Shown: positions 8,718 through 17,204 of the stretch, piece by piece
Numbering within the stretch: position 1 is the first letter of the stretch
Layout of the letters: each line of letters begins with the position of its first letter
Translations under genes and position numbers: made by a program
Notes under the pieces: model-generated
What the model saw: the letters and a program-made list of their open reading frames with translations, nothing else
Told to the model about the DNA's origin: nothing
Database searches by the model: none
Assembly: GCF_014203355.1 (NCBI RefSeq)
Contig: NZ_JACHIR010000001.1
Span: 3,660,038-3,724,037 of the forward strand
DNA from: Kutzneria kofuensis
GTDB lineage: Bacteria; Actinomycetota; Actinomycetes; Mycobacteriales; Pseudonocardiaceae
Direction: 5' to 3'
Length of the DNA: 64,000 nt

Positions 8718-9902
8718 GGTGCCGGCGGTGGCTAGTTCGGCGTAGTCGTCGATCTCGGCGTCGAAGACGACCTCGCCGTCGACCCAGACCTTGCGGGGGC
8801 GGAGGTCGTCGTCCCACCACACCAGGTCGGCCACGGCGCCGGGGGCGATGCGACCGAGCCACTTCTCGCCGATGACGTCGGCGGGAGTGCGGGTGGCGGC
8901 GATGAGAGCGTCCCGTTCGGACACTCCAAGGGAGACGATGTTGCGGACGGCGCGATCCAGAGTCAGCGCGCTGCCGGCGATGGTGCCGTCGGGCGAACGC
9001 GGCACGCCGGCCTCGGTGAGCAGGACGTCGGCGCCGCCGAGACGGTACCGGCCGGGCGGCATGCCGGCGGCGGCGACGGCGTCGGTGACGAGGGCGACGC
9101 GGGGGCCGGCGGCGGCGAACACGAGCTTGCAGATGGGGCCGACGACGTGCGCGAGGTCGGCGATGAGACCGAGGGTGAAGCGCTGGTCGGTCAGGGCGAT
9201 GCCGGGGACGCCGGGTTCCCGGTGCGTCAACGGGCTCTGCGCGTTGAACAGGTGCGTCACCATCGAGGCGCCGGCGTCGGCGGCCTCGACGGTCTGCTCG
9301 GCGGTGGCGTTGCTGTGGCCGACCGACACCACCACGCCGGCGGCGACGAGCCGGCGCACGGCGTCCATGCCGCCGGGCAGCTCGGGCGCCATGGTGACGA
9401 CACGCAGCGCGGCGGCGACGGTCTCGTCGGCGAGCAACTGGTCGAGGTTCGCGGGCTCGGGCGTCACCATCAGCCCGGCGTCGTGCACACCGTGCCGCAC
9501 CGGGGACAGGAACGGCCCCTCCAGGTGCAGGCCGAGCGGCCGGGCCACGCCGGCGGACGGCAGCGCGGTCGAGGCGGCGACGACCGCGTGGGCCTGGCGC
9601 AGCACGGTCGCCACCGGCGCCGTGATCAGCGTGGGCAGGAACCGGGTGACGCCGGTGGACGGCAGCGACTCCGCGACGGTGCGCATCGCGGCGGCGTCCA
9701 CGTCGGCGAAGTCGACGCCGAAGGCACCGTTGATCTGGACGTCCACCAGGCCGGCGGTGAGCAGCCCGGTGGTCAGCACCTCGGTCGCGTCGGCGTGTCC
9801 CTCGGTGACGTCGACAAAACGGCCGCCCCGGATCCGCACCGCGACCGGGCCGGTCATGGCCCCGCCGACGAGTGCTCGTGGCGCTGCGACTACGGCGTCC
9901 AA
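8715..9902 (-). CDS. nagA: N-acetylglucosamine-6-phosphate deacetylase
   Basis: A metal-dependent amidohydrolase that converts GlcNAc-6-phosphate to glucosamine-6-phosphate and acetate. Seen are GLVDVQINGAFGVDF (the NagA version of the first metal motif), HLEGPFLSP with the metal-binding Glu, VVSVGHSNATAEQ, VTHLFNAQSPL, and the catalytic-Asp segment LVTDAVAAAG. Three in-frame starts exist. The ATG at 9914 lies inside the dre operator, while GGAGGG (9907-9912) stands 4 bases before the TTG at 9902, which is chosen here. The ATG at 9857 would match the shortest homologues. The product is about 395 aa. It is convergent with the SIS gene and controlled by its own dre. Confidence 0.88.
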   Translation of the reverse strand: MDAVVAAPRALVGGAMTGPVAVRIRGGRFVDVTEGHADATEVLTTGLLTAGLVDVQINGAFGVDFADVDAAAMRTVAESLPSTGVTRFLPTLITAPVATVLRQAHAVVAASTALPSAGVARPLGLHLEGPFLSPVRHGVHDAGLMVTPEPANLDQLLADETVAAALRVVTMAPELPGGMDAVRRLVAAGVVVSVGHSNATAEQTVEAADAGASMVTHLFNAQSPLTHREPGVPGIALTDQRFTLGLIADLAHVVGPICKLVFAAAGPRVALVTDAVAAAGMPPGRYRLGGADVLLTEAGVPRSPDGTIAGSALTLDRAVRNIVSLGVSERDALIAATRTPADVIGEKWLGRIAPGAVADLVWWDDDLRPRKVWVDGEVVFDAEIDDYAELATAGT

Positions 9903-9912
9903 ATTGCCCTCC

Positions 9913-9928
9913 ATTGGTCCAGACCATT
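9913..9928. promoter_or_regulatory. dre (DasR) operator of nagA
   Basis: ATTGGTCCAGACCATT is a near-perfect palindrome with both dre core halves (TGGTC, GACCA). It sits immediately upstream of the GGAGGG that serves nagA, so bound DasR would block the start of transcription. Confidence 0.85.
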
Positions 9929-9970
9929 AGACGGTACGGGCAGTGGCGACCAACGTCCAGTCAATTGTCC

Positions 9971-10003
9971 ACCAGATGATATTAATTCTGGTCAGTTTCT
10001 GAC
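9971..10003. promoter_or_regulatory. Palindromes in the nagA / FCD-regulator intergenic region, candidate operator
   Basis: ACCAGA (9971-9976) and TCTGGT (9987-9992) form an inverted repeat around an AT-rich 10-bp spacer. GTCAG-TTT-CTGAC follows at 9991-10003. These are the only strong palindromes in the 198 bp between the nagA dre and the GntR gene. They could be autoregulatory sites of the FCD regulator. No function is proven by the sequence. Confidence 0.35.
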
Positions 10004-10125
10004 ACGATACTCCGATCGGCGGATGGCCGCAGCCCGGCGCGATCCCGACGATCACGATTCGACCCGGCATGACGCATACTGTGGTCCGAAACATCCGAGG
10101 TCTGGCGAGACGATTCGAGGCGGTC

Positions 10126-10800
10126 GTGGCAGTCACCGACGACGCGATCCTGCGCGTGAAGGAGATGATCGTCTCCGGGGAGCTCAAGCCGGGCGACCGG
10201 CTGCCCCGGGAGGCGGACCTGGCCGAGCGCCTCGGCCTGTCGCGGAACTCGCTACGCGAGGCCGTGAAGGCGTTGTCGCTGGTCAGGGTGTTGGACGTGC
10301 GTCAGGGCGACGGCACGTACGTGTCCAGCCTGCGGGCCGACGACCTGCTCGGCGCGCTGTCGTTCGTGCTGGACCTGCACCGCGGCGAGGACTCCGTGCT
10401 GGAGGTGCTGGAGGTCCGCCGCATCCTGGAGCCGGCCGCCGCCGCGATGGCCGCGCAGCGCATCGACGACCAGGAGGTCTCGGCGCTGCGTGAGCTGTGC
10501 GACGCCGCGGCCGCCGCCGAATCGGTCGAGGAACTGGTCGAGCACGACCTGGAGTTCCACCGCCGCGTGGTGCAGGCCTCCGGCAACGCCTACCTGGCGC
10601 AGCTGCTGGACACGCTGGCCGGGCCGACCGTGCGGGTGCGCATCTGGCGGGGCATCACGCAGGCCAGCGCCGTCGACCGCACCGTCGCCGAGCACCGGGC
10701 GATCGTCGACGCGCTGGCCGCGCGCCAGCCCGACCTGGCCCGGTCGTGGTCGACCGTGCACGTGGCCGGGGTCGAGCAGTGGCTCAAAGACCTGGCGTGA
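10126..10800 (+). CDS. FadR-type GntR transcriptional regulator with FCD domain
   Basis: It encodes 224 aa from the GTG at 10126, chosen because GAGG (10117-10120) lies 5 bases upstream; the earlier ATG at 10069 has no ribosome site. A winged helix spans about residues 5-70 (GDRLPREADLAERLGLSRNSLREAVKAL). The C-terminal FCD domain carries the metal-binding residues of the family: EHDLEFHRRV, EHRAI and a final VHVAG. FCD regulators commonly sense sugar acids or other carboxylates. It converges on the L-fucose operon, overlapping its last gene by 17 bp, and is divergent from nagA. Control of the fucose genes by fuconate or a later acid is inferred. Confidence 0.82.
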   Translation: MAVTDDAILRVKEMIVSGELKPGDRLPREADLAERLGLSRNSLREAVKALSLVRVLDVRQGDGTYVSSLRADDLLGALSFVLDLHRGEDSVLEVLEVRRILEPAAAAMAAQRIDDQEVSALRELCDAAAAAESVEELVEHDLEFHRRVVQASGNAYLAQLLDTLAGPTVRVRIWRGITQASAVDRTVAEHRAIVDALAARQPDLARSWSTVHVAGVEQWLKDLA

Positions 10801-11635
10801 TCCCGTAGACGCGGGCCGCGGTGCCGCCGAACACGGCGGCCCGCTCGGCCTCGGACAGCCCCTCGACCAGCTCCTCCGCGGCCTCGACGACCTCGGCGTA
10901 GGTGGCGCGCAGCAGGCAGACCGGCCAGTCCGAGCCGAACATCAGCCGGTCCGGGCCGAAGGCGTCCAGCACGACCTCGACGTACGGCCGCAGGTCGGCC
11001 ACCGTCCAGTCCTTGCTCGCCTCCGTGACCAGGCCCGACAGCTTGCACGTCACGTTGGGCAGCGCCGCCAGCGCGCGCAGCCTGGTCTCCCACGGCTCAA
11101 GCTCACCGGTAGTGATCGGAGGCTTCGAGCAGTGATCAAGCACGAAACTCGTGCCGGGTAGCTCCGCCGCCGCCCGGATCGCCGCCGGCAGCTGGTGCGG
11201 ATACGTCAGCAGCTCGTACAGCAGGCCCGCCTCGCCGACCGCCTTCAGGCCGCGCAGCACGTCGTCGCGGATCAGCCACTCGGGGTCGGACTCCCCTTGC
11301 ACGAGATGGCGGATGCCCTTCAGCCAGCGACCGCCGTGCCCCTCCTTCAGCGCCGCCAGCGTGTCCGCCACGTCCGGCGCGGTCAGGTCGGTCCAGCCGG
11401 TCACCGCCTGCACCAGGCGCGACTCCTCGGCCAGGGCGAGGAACTCCGGCGTCTCCTCCGGGATGGTGATCGTCTGGACCAGCACGCTGGCGTCGACGCC
11501 GGCCGCGCCGGCCAGCGGCGCGAGGTCGTCGAGGGTGAACGTCCGGTTCAGCGTGTCGGCGACGTCCGGGGTCGCCAGCCACTCCATCTCGCGGACGGCC
11601 AGGTCCCACATGTGGTGATGCGCGTCAACCCTCAC
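10784..11635 (-). CDS. L-fuconolactonase-type amidohydrolase
   Basis: It encodes 283 aa of the amidohydrolase-2 / COG3618 lactonase family. Metal and active-site motifs are VDAHHHMWDL at the N-terminus, SFVLDHCSKP mid-protein, CKLSGL, and MFGSDWPVC near the C-terminus. It is expected to open L-fucono-lactone to L-fuconate, the second step of the oxidative fucose pathway. It is the last gene of the operon, overlaps the aldo/keto reductase by 4 bp, and overlaps the convergent GntR gene by 17 bp. Confidence 0.82.
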   Translation of the reverse strand: MRVDAHHHMWDLAVREMEWLATPDVADTLNRTFTLDDLAPLAGAAGVDASVLVQTITIPEETPEFLALAEESRLVQAVTGWTDLTAPDVADTLAALKEGHGGRWLKGIRHLVQGESDPEWLIRDDVLRGLKAVGEAGLLYELLTYPHQLPAAIRAAAELPGTSFVLDHCSKPPITTGELEPWETRLRALAALPNVTCKLSGLVTEASKDWTVADLRPYVEVVLDAFGPDRLMFGSDWPVCLLRATYAEVVEAAEELVEGLSEAERAAVFGGTAARVYGITPGL

Positions 11636-12591
11636 GAAGCCACTCCCGGCGTCGGTACGTCAGGACCCAGCAGGCCCTCGGCCTTGAGATCCGCCCACAG
11701 CTCCGCCGGCACCGTGTCGGCCAGCAGCGAGGCGTTCTCGGTGATCTCCACCGGCGTCCGGGCGCCGACGGCAATGGCCTTCACGGCGGGGTGGCCGAAG
11801 GGGAACTGCAGAGCCGCCTGGGGCAGGACGGCGCCGTGGCGCTTGCAGACGTCGGCGATGCGGCGGGCGCGGTCGATGACCTCGGGCGGGGCCGCGGCGT
11901 AGTTGTAGGTGGCGTCGGTGGGGACCTCGGGGCGGGCGAGCAGTCCGGAGTTGAACACCGCTACGGCGACGACGGAGACGCCCCGTTCCTGGCAGAGGGG
12001 CAGGAAGGACGCCAGGGATTCCTGTTCCAGCAGGGTGTAGCGGCCGGCGAGCATGACGTAGTCCAGCGACGCCTCGCGGATGAAGCGTTCGGGCATCTGC
12101 CACTGGTTCATGCCGACGCCGACGGCCCGGATGACGCCCTGCTCCTTCAACGACTGCAGGGCCGGGAGGCCCTCCCGAACCGCCTGGTCCCAGTGGTTGT
12201 CGGGGTCGTGCAGGTAGACGATGTCGACCCGGTCGAGGCCGAGGCGTTCCAACGACGAGTCCAGGGACCGTCGAACGCCGTCGGCGCTGAAGTCCCAGAC
12301 GCGGCGGTGGGTGGCGGGGACGAGGAAACCGGCGTCGTCGAGACCGCCGCCGTCGTGGGGCTCGAGGACGCGACCGACCTTGGTGGAGACGACGAACTCG
12401 TCACGGGGACGAGAAACCAGAGCCGCGCCGAGGCGGCGCTCGGAGAGACCGAGGCCGTAGTGCGGAGCGGTGTCGAAGTACCGCACGCCGGCGTCCCAGG
12501 CGGCGTCGACGGTCGCGCGGGCGTCCTCGTCGGACACCTCGGCATAGAGGTTCGCGATCGGCGCGCCGCCGAAGCCGAGGCCGGAGATCAC
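11632..12591 (-). CDS. Aldo/keto reductase, L-fucose (D-threo-aldose) 1-dehydrogenase
   Basis: It encodes 319 aa from a GTG at 12591 that overlaps the mutarotase stop (GTGA), so translation is coupled. The AKR tetrad is present: Asp40 (YFDTAPHYG), Tyr45, Lys71 (STKVGR) and His128 (YLHDPD). The SGLGFGGAPIANLY start and the whole-length pattern fit D-threo-aldose 1-dehydrogenases, which oxidise L-fucose to L-fucono-1,5-lactone with NAD(P). The operon (mutarotase before, lactonase after) makes fucose the best substrate. A longer in-frame extension upstream overlaps the mutarotase and is not used. Confidence 0.84.
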   Translation of the reverse strand: MISGLGFGGAPIANLYAEVSDEDARATVDAAWDAGVRYFDTAPHYGLGLSERRLGAALVSRPRDEFVVSTKVGRVLEPHDGGGLDDAGFLVPATHRRVWDFSADGVRRSLDSSLERLGLDRVDIVYLHDPDNHWDQAVREGLPALQSLKEQGVIRAVGVGMNQWQMPERFIREASLDYVMLAGRYTLLEQESLASFLPLCQERGVSVVAVAVFNSGLLARPEVPTDATYNYAAAPPEVIDRARRIADVCKRHGAVLPQAALQFPFGHPAVKAIAVGARTPVEITENASLLADTVPAELWADLKAEGLLGPDVPTPGVAS

Positions 12592-12899
12592 GGCAGCGCC
12601 CAGACGAGCTTCACGTCGGGCTCGGAGCCGGAGTAGTCGTCCTGGACCTCCAGCAACTCCGCCATCCGGGCCTGCCACGGCACGTTGGCGGGATGCTCGG
12701 CCAGGAACGCCCGCATGGCGGCGTAGTCCTCGACCTCGACGAGGTGGAACAGGTCCCGGCCGCTGCGCCAGATCCGCCACGAATGGACGCCGGCCTCCCG
12801 CAGCGCGGAGTCCAGCTCGTCGGGGATCACGGCGTGCACGGCCTCGTAATCGGCCTCCCGCCCCGGCTTGAGCCGGGTGTGCAGAGCGACGGTCTCCAC
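12588..12899 (-). CDS. L-rhamnose/L-fucose mutarotase family protein
   Basis: It encodes 103 aa, the size of the RhaM/DUF718 mutarotases (about 104 aa). The GTG at 12899 overlaps the permease stop by one base (TAGTG). Family features are ALHTRLKPGREADYEAVH, the HSWRIWRSGRDLFHLVEVED segment with its His and Trp residues, and the W-x-x-x-M pattern PWQARMAELL. It interconverts alpha and beta anomers of the imported 6-deoxysugar so that the dehydrogenase gets its anomer. It has no signal peptide and is cytoplasmic. Confidence 0.8.
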   Translation of the reverse strand: METVALHTRLKPGREADYEAVHAVIPDELDSALREAGVHSWRIWRSGRDLFHLVEVEDYAAMRAFLAEHPANVPWQARMAELLEVQDDYSGSEPDVKLVWALP

Positions 12900-13906
12900 T
12901 AGTCCTGGGCCTTTCCGGTCGTCAGCCGCGCCAGCACCAGCGCACCGATGATGATGGCCCCGTTGATCGCGCCGAGCCAGTACGGATTCACGTGCGCCAG
13001 CGTGAGGATGTTCTGCACCAGGCCGAGCATCAGCACGCCGCACATGGCGCCGAACAGGGTGCCCTTGCCGCCGTTGAGGCTGACCCCGCCGAGGACGGCC
13101 GCGGCGAAGGCGTTGAAGATCCAGCCGGAGCCCTGGTTGGCGGTGATCGAGCCGTAGTGGCCGACCATCATGGCGCCGGCCAGCGCGGCCAGCACGCTCG
13201 CGACGATCAGCACGATGGCGGCGACGCGGGTGGTGCGGATGCCGGCGGCCTTGGCCGCGGCCTCGTTGCCGCCGATGGCGTACAGCGAGCGGCCGTGCCG
13301 GAAGTAGCCGACGAACACGATGGCCACCACGAACAGGGCCAGGAAGATCCAGATCGACGCGTGCACGCCGAACCAGTCGGCGCTGCCCAGGTAGTACAGC
13401 GACGGCATGTTCGGGCTGGACAGCGACTGGCCGACGGTGAGGCCCTGCTGCACGCCGCGAATGGTGATCAGCATGCCCAGCGTGATGATGAAGCCGGACA
13501 GCTGCAGGCGCAGCACCAGGAAGGCGTTGATGGCGCCGATGATCACGCCGGCCAGCAGGCACACCGGCAGCGCGGTCCACTCCGGCAGCCCGATGCCGAG
13601 ACCGTGCTCGGAGCTCGGCAGCACGAACACCATGGCCAGCGCGGGCGCGAAGCCCAGCGTCGACTCCAGCGACAGGTCCATCTTGCCGACGATCAGCACC
13701 AGCGCCTCGCCCAGCACGACCAGCCCCAGCTCGGACTGCTGCTGCACGACGTTGAGCAGGTTGCCGCCGGTCAGGAAGATCGGGCTGGCGATGAAGCCGA
13801 CCACCAGCAGCACCAGGATCGCCGGCAGCAGCGCCAGGTCGCGCAGCTTGGCCACTTGCAGCCGGGGCCGGGCGGCCACGGCCGGGGTGGACACGTCACT
13901 CACCAC
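12899..13906 (-). CDS. Ribose-type sugar ABC transporter permease
   Basis: It encodes 335 aa and is an RbsC/BPD_transp_2 membrane protein with about eight to ten helices. The cytoplasmic coupling loop is YAIGGNEAAAKAAGIRTTR, and a typical IFNAFAAAVLGGVSLNGGKGT segment lies in the second half. The start overlaps the ATPase stop by 11 bp; two adjacent GTG codons (13906, 13903) follow a GGGGAGAG site. It imports the sugar of the operon, inferred to be L-fucose. Confidence 0.87.
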   Translation of the reverse strand: MVSDVSTPAVAARPRLQVAKLRDLALLPAILVLLVVGFIASPIFLTGGNLLNVVQQQSELGLVVLGEALVLIVGKMDLSLESTLGFAPALAMVFVLPSSEHGLGIGLPEWTALPVCLLAGVIIGAINAFLVLRLQLSGFIITLGMLITIRGVQQGLTVGQSLSSPNMPSLYYLGSADWFGVHASIWIFLALFVVAIVFVGYFRHGRSLYAIGGNEAAAKAAGIRTTRVAAIVLIVASVLAALAGAMMVGHYGSITANQGSGWIFNAFAAAVLGGVSLNGGKGTLFGAMCGVLMLGLVQNILTLAHVNPYWLGAINGAIIIGALVLARLTTGKAQD

Positions 13907-15392
13907 TGCTCTCCCCGATCCCTTCGATCGCGCTCACCAGCTCGTTGTCGGTCCAGCCGGCGGGGAACTCGCCGGCGACCGAGCCGTGGAACATCACCAG
14001 CACCCGGTCGCACGGGCGCAGGTCGTCCAGCTCGTCGGAGATCACCAGCACCGCCGCGCCGGCGGCAGCGGCCCGGTCGACGGCATCCAGCAGGTTCTCC
14101 TTGGACTTCACGTCGACGCCCGCGGTCGGGTCCATCAGCACCAGCAGCTCAGGGTCGCTGGACAGCGCCCGGGCCATCACGACCTTCTGCTGGTTGCCGC
14201 CGGACAGGTCGGCCACGTCCTGCTCCGGCCCGGACGTCTTGATCGCCAGGTCGCCGATCATCTTCTCGGCCACCTCGGTCCGCCGCCGGCCGGAGATCGC
14301 CCCGAACCGGCCGAGCCGCGCGGCGATCGGGAACGTCGCGTTCTCCGCGATGCTCATGCCGGGCACGAAGCCCTCCTTGTGCCGGTCCTCCGGCACGAAC
14401 CCGACGCCGCCGGCCAGCGCGGCCGGCACGCTGCCCGGCTTCAACGGCTTCCCTTGCACGGCAACGGTTCCGGTGTCGGCGGCCCGCAGCCCGACGATGA
14501 CCTCGCCGAGCTCGACCTTGCCGCTGCTGGCCGAGCCGGCGATGCCGACCACCTCGCCCTTGCGGATCGACAGGTCGATGCCGCTGAAGTGCTTGCCGAG
14601 AGCCAGCCCTTTGACGTCCAAAATGGACTGTCCACCGACCGCCGGCCGGGCCGAACCGGAGCCGAGCCCGACCGCCTCGCCGGTCATCGCCTCCACCAGC
14701 TGGTCCTTGGACAGGTCGGCCACCGGACTGGTGACGATGTGCCGGGCGTCCCGGAACACCGTCACCGTCTGGCAGATCTCGAAGATCTCCTGGAGGTGGT
14801 GGGAGATGAACAGGAACGTCACGCCGGCGGCCCGCAGCGAGCGCATCCGCTCGAAGAGACGCTCGATCGCCGGGCCGTCCAGCTGCGCGGTCGGCTCGTC
14901 CAGGATGATGAACTTGGCCCCGAACGACAGCGCCCGGGCGATCTCGACCAGCTGCCGCTGCTCGACCGTGAGGTCGGCGGCGTCGGCGTTGGGATCGACG
15001 TCGACGCCGTACTCGGACAACAGGTCGCCCGCCGTGCGACGCAGTCGGGACCAGCTGATCACCGGTCCGCCGTCGAGATTCTGCCGGTTGATGAACAGGT
15101 TCTCGGCGACGGTCAGGGTCGGGATGATGGTGGACTTCTGGTAGACGCACGCCACCTTGGTCCGCCACGCCTGACGGTCGGACAGCGGCGGCGCCGGCTC
15201 ACCGCGGAACGTGATCTCCCCGCTGTCCGGTCGGCTCAGACCGGTCAGCATGGAGACCAGGGTGGACTTGCCGGCGCCGTTGCGTCCGACCAACGCGTGC
15301 GTCTCCCCGTCGGCGACGGTGATGTGCACATCGTCGAGCGCGACGGTCTGCCCGAACCGTTTGGTGATGTTGCTGGCCTCGACTGCGTTCAT
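13896..15392 (-). CDS. Ribose-type sugar ABC transporter ATPase (two-domain)
   Basis: It encodes 498 aa with two fused nucleotide-binding domains. The first has Walker A GRNGAGKST, signature LTVEQRQLVEIARAL and Walker B FIILDEPTAQLD. The second has a degenerate Walker A (GSASSGKVELG), a good signature LSGGNQQKVVMARAL, and a Walker B reading LLVLMDPTAGVD, in which the usual Asp-Glu pair is altered. The degenerate second P-loop is normal for RbsA; the altered Walker B is less so. The ATG at 15392 overlaps the preceding stop (TGATG). The shadow extension to 15575 is inside the binding-protein gene. Confidence 0.88.
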   Translation of the reverse strand: MNAVEASNITKRFGQTVALDDVHITVADGETHALVGRNGAGKSTLVSMLTGLSRPDSGEITFRGEPAPPLSDRQAWRTKVACVYQKSTIIPTLTVAENLFINRQNLDGGPVISWSRLRRTAGDLLSEYGVDVDPNADAADLTVEQRQLVEIARALSFGAKFIILDEPTAQLDGPAIERLFERMRSLRAAGVTFLFISHHLQEIFEICQTVTVFRDARHIVTSPVADLSKDQLVEAMTGEAVGLGSGSARPAVGGQSILDVKGLALGKHFSGIDLSIRKGEVVGIAGSASSGKVELGEVIVGLRAADTGTVAVQGKPLKPGSVPAALAGGVGFVPEDRHKEGFVPGMSIAENATFPIAARLGRFGAISGRRRTEVAEKMIGDLAIKTSGPEQDVADLSGGNQQKVVMARALSSDPELLVLMDPTAGVDVKSKENLLDAVDRAAAAGAAVLVISDELDDLRPCDRVLVMFHGSVAGEFPAGWTDNELVSAIEGIGESSGE

Positions 15393-16435
15393 CACTTGGC
15401 TACCTGGTTGCCCCAGAGGCTCTTGTCGTCCACGTTGTCCTTGGTCACCAGCGGGGCCGGCAGCTGGTCCTCCAGCTGGCCGCCGCCGACGTCCAGGATC
15501 GTGCTGTTGTGGTCGGTCGCGCCCGGCTTGAACGTCTTGCCCTCGACCGCGGCCTTGGCGTAGAACAGCGCCCACTTCGCGTACAGGTCGGCCGGCTGCG
15601 ACACGGTGGCGTCGATCTGGCCCTGCCGGATCGCGTCGAACTCCTGCGGGATGCCGTCGTTGGAGACGATCGTGATGTGGCCGGGCTGGCCGGCCGGGAT
15701 CAGGTGGTTGGTGGACTTCAGCAGCTGCAGCGTCGCGGCCAGGAACGCGCCGCCGGCCTGCATGTAGATGCCGTTGATGTCCGGGTTGGCGGTGAGGTCG
15801 GTCTGCAGCGCGGCCGACGCCTTGGCGCCCTCCCAGTTCGTCGGCTCGGCGAGCACGGTGATGCCCGGGTAGTTCTGCTTCATGCAGTCGCCGAACGCCT
15901 CAGAGCGGTCGCGGCCGTTGATCGAGGACAGGTCGCCCTCGAACTCCACGACCTTGCCCTTGCCCTGGAGCTTCTCGCCGAGGTACTTGCAGGCCTTCTC
16001 GCCGTACGCCTTGTTGTCCGCGCGGACGACCATGTAGGCGCCGCCCTTGTCCGGCCGGGTGTCCACCGTGACGACCGGGATCTTCTGCTGGTTGAGCTGG
16101 GTGATGGTGCTGGCGATGGCGCCGGTGTCCTGCGGGGCCATCACGATGGCCTTGGCCCCCTGCGCGGTCAGCGCCTGCACGTTGGACACCAGCTTGGTGA
16201 TGTCGTTCTGCGAGTTGGTCGGGGTCATCAGGTTGATGCCAAGGTCCTTGGCCATCGTCGGCACGTACTTGTTGTACGAGTTCCAGAAGTCCGTGTCGGC
16301 GCGGGGGAAGTCCACGCCGATCGGCCCGACGCTGCCGCTGTCGCCGCCACCGGCGGCGTCGCCTCTGTTGCAGGCGGCCAGCGTGCCGGCGAGCGCTACG
16401 CACACCGCGACGGTGAGGATGCTGCGCTTGTCCAT
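15392..16435 (-). CDS. Ribose-type sugar-binding lipoprotein
   Basis: It encodes 347 aa with a lipoprotein signal (MDKRSILTVAVCVALAGTLAAC, lipobox LAAC). The mature part is a Peripla_BP_4 fold: IGVDFPRADTDFWNSY at the N-terminus, VQALTAQGAKAIVMAPQD, and VVTVDTRPDK. The start follows GAGGAACG. It captures the sugar outside the cell for the permease and ATPase encoded downstream. The SDR gene ends 16 bp upstream in the same transcript. Confidence 0.88.
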   Translation of the reverse strand: MDKRSILTVAVCVALAGTLAACNRGDAAGGGDSGSVGPIGVDFPRADTDFWNSYNKYVPTMAKDLGINLMTPTNSQNDITKLVSNVQALTAQGAKAIVMAPQDTGAIASTITQLNQQKIPVVTVDTRPDKGGAYMVVRADNKAYGEKACKYLGEKLQGKGKVVEFEGDLSSINGRDRSEAFGDCMKQNYPGITVLAEPTNWEGAKASAALQTDLTANPDINGIYMQAGGAFLAATLQLLKSTNHLIPAGQPGHITIVSNDGIPQEFDAIRQGQIDATVSQPADLYAKWALFYAKAAVEGKTFKPGATDHNSTILDVGGGQLEDQLPAPLVTKDNVDDKSLWGNQVAK

Positions 16436-16451
16436 CGTTCCTCGTTTCGTT

Positions 16452-17204
16452 CTAGCTCGGCGGCCGAAGGCGCAGGCCGTACATGCCGCCGTCCACCGCG
16501 AGCACGGTGCCGGCGGTCGATCCCGACAGGGGGCTGGCGAGGTAGCAGATCGCATGTGCGACCTCGTCAGCGGAAACGAGCCGCCCGGACGGCTGGCGCG
16601 CCTGTAGCGCGGCCCGTTCGGCGGCGGGGTCGGGCGCCGCGTCGAGCAGCCGGCCGACCCAGGGTGTGTCCACGGTGCCGGGCGCGACGGCGTTGACCCG
16701 GATGCCCTCCCGCACGTGGTCAGCGGCCATCGCCAGCGTCAGCCCGTACACCGCGCCCTTGCTGGCGGAGTACAGGGCGCGCTGCGGCAGCCCGGCCCAC
16801 GCGGCGATGGAGCAGGTGTTGACGATCGCGGCCGACGGCGACTGCCGCAGCCACGGCAGCGCGGCCCGGCTCACCCGGGCCATGCCGATCACGTTGACGT
16901 CCAGCACCTGGTGCCACTGCGCGTCGTCGTTGGCGGCGACGTCACCCTGCGCGCCGATGCCGGCGTTGTTGATCACGATGTCGATCCGGCCGAAGCGCTC
17001 GGCGGCGTCCGCGACCGCGGCCCGCACCGAGGCGTCATCCGTTACGTCGCACCGGATTCCGACCAGCGGCTCGGTGACCTGGTCGGGATTGATGTCCAAC
17101 GCCGCGACACGGGCGCCGCGGGCGGCCAGCAGTTCCGCCGTCGCGCGGCCGATTCCGGACGCGCCGCCGGTGACGATCGCCGCCAGGCCGGCAAAATCCG
17201 TCAT
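16452..17204 (-). CDS. SDR oxidoreductase, 2-keto-3-deoxy-L-fuconate dehydrogenase
   Basis: It encodes 250 aa of the classical short-chain dehydrogenase family. The NAD motif is TGGASGIG (about residues 13-20), followed by NNAG, the catalytic Ser of the [11 protein letters not shown] segment, YSASK with Tyr and Lys, and an [11 protein letters not shown] tail. Asp after the second strand (ALDINP) indicates NAD(H). Between the fuconate dehydratase and the transporter it best fits oxidation of 2-keto-3-deoxy-L-fuconate to the 2,4-diketo acid. The ATG at 17204 overlaps the dehydratase stop (ATGA). Confidence 0.82.
   Translation of the reverse strand: MTDFAGLAAIVTGGASGIGRATAELLAARGARVAALDINPDQVTEPLVGIRCDVTDDASVRAAVADAAERFGRIDIVINNAGIGAQGDVAANDDAQWHQVLDVNVIGMARVSRAALPWLRQSPSAAIVNTCSIAAWAGLPQRALYSASKGAVYGLTLAMAADHVREGIRVNAVAPGTVDTPWVGRLLDAAPDPAAERAALQARQPSGRLVSADEVAHAICYLASPLSGSTAGTVLAVDGGMYGLRLRPPS

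Noticed and set aside
12588-13580. Long N-terminal extension of the mutarotase frame into the permease gene
   Set aside because: The extension is a shadow of the permease. A GTG at 12899 overlapping the permease stop gives the exact size of the mutarotase family.
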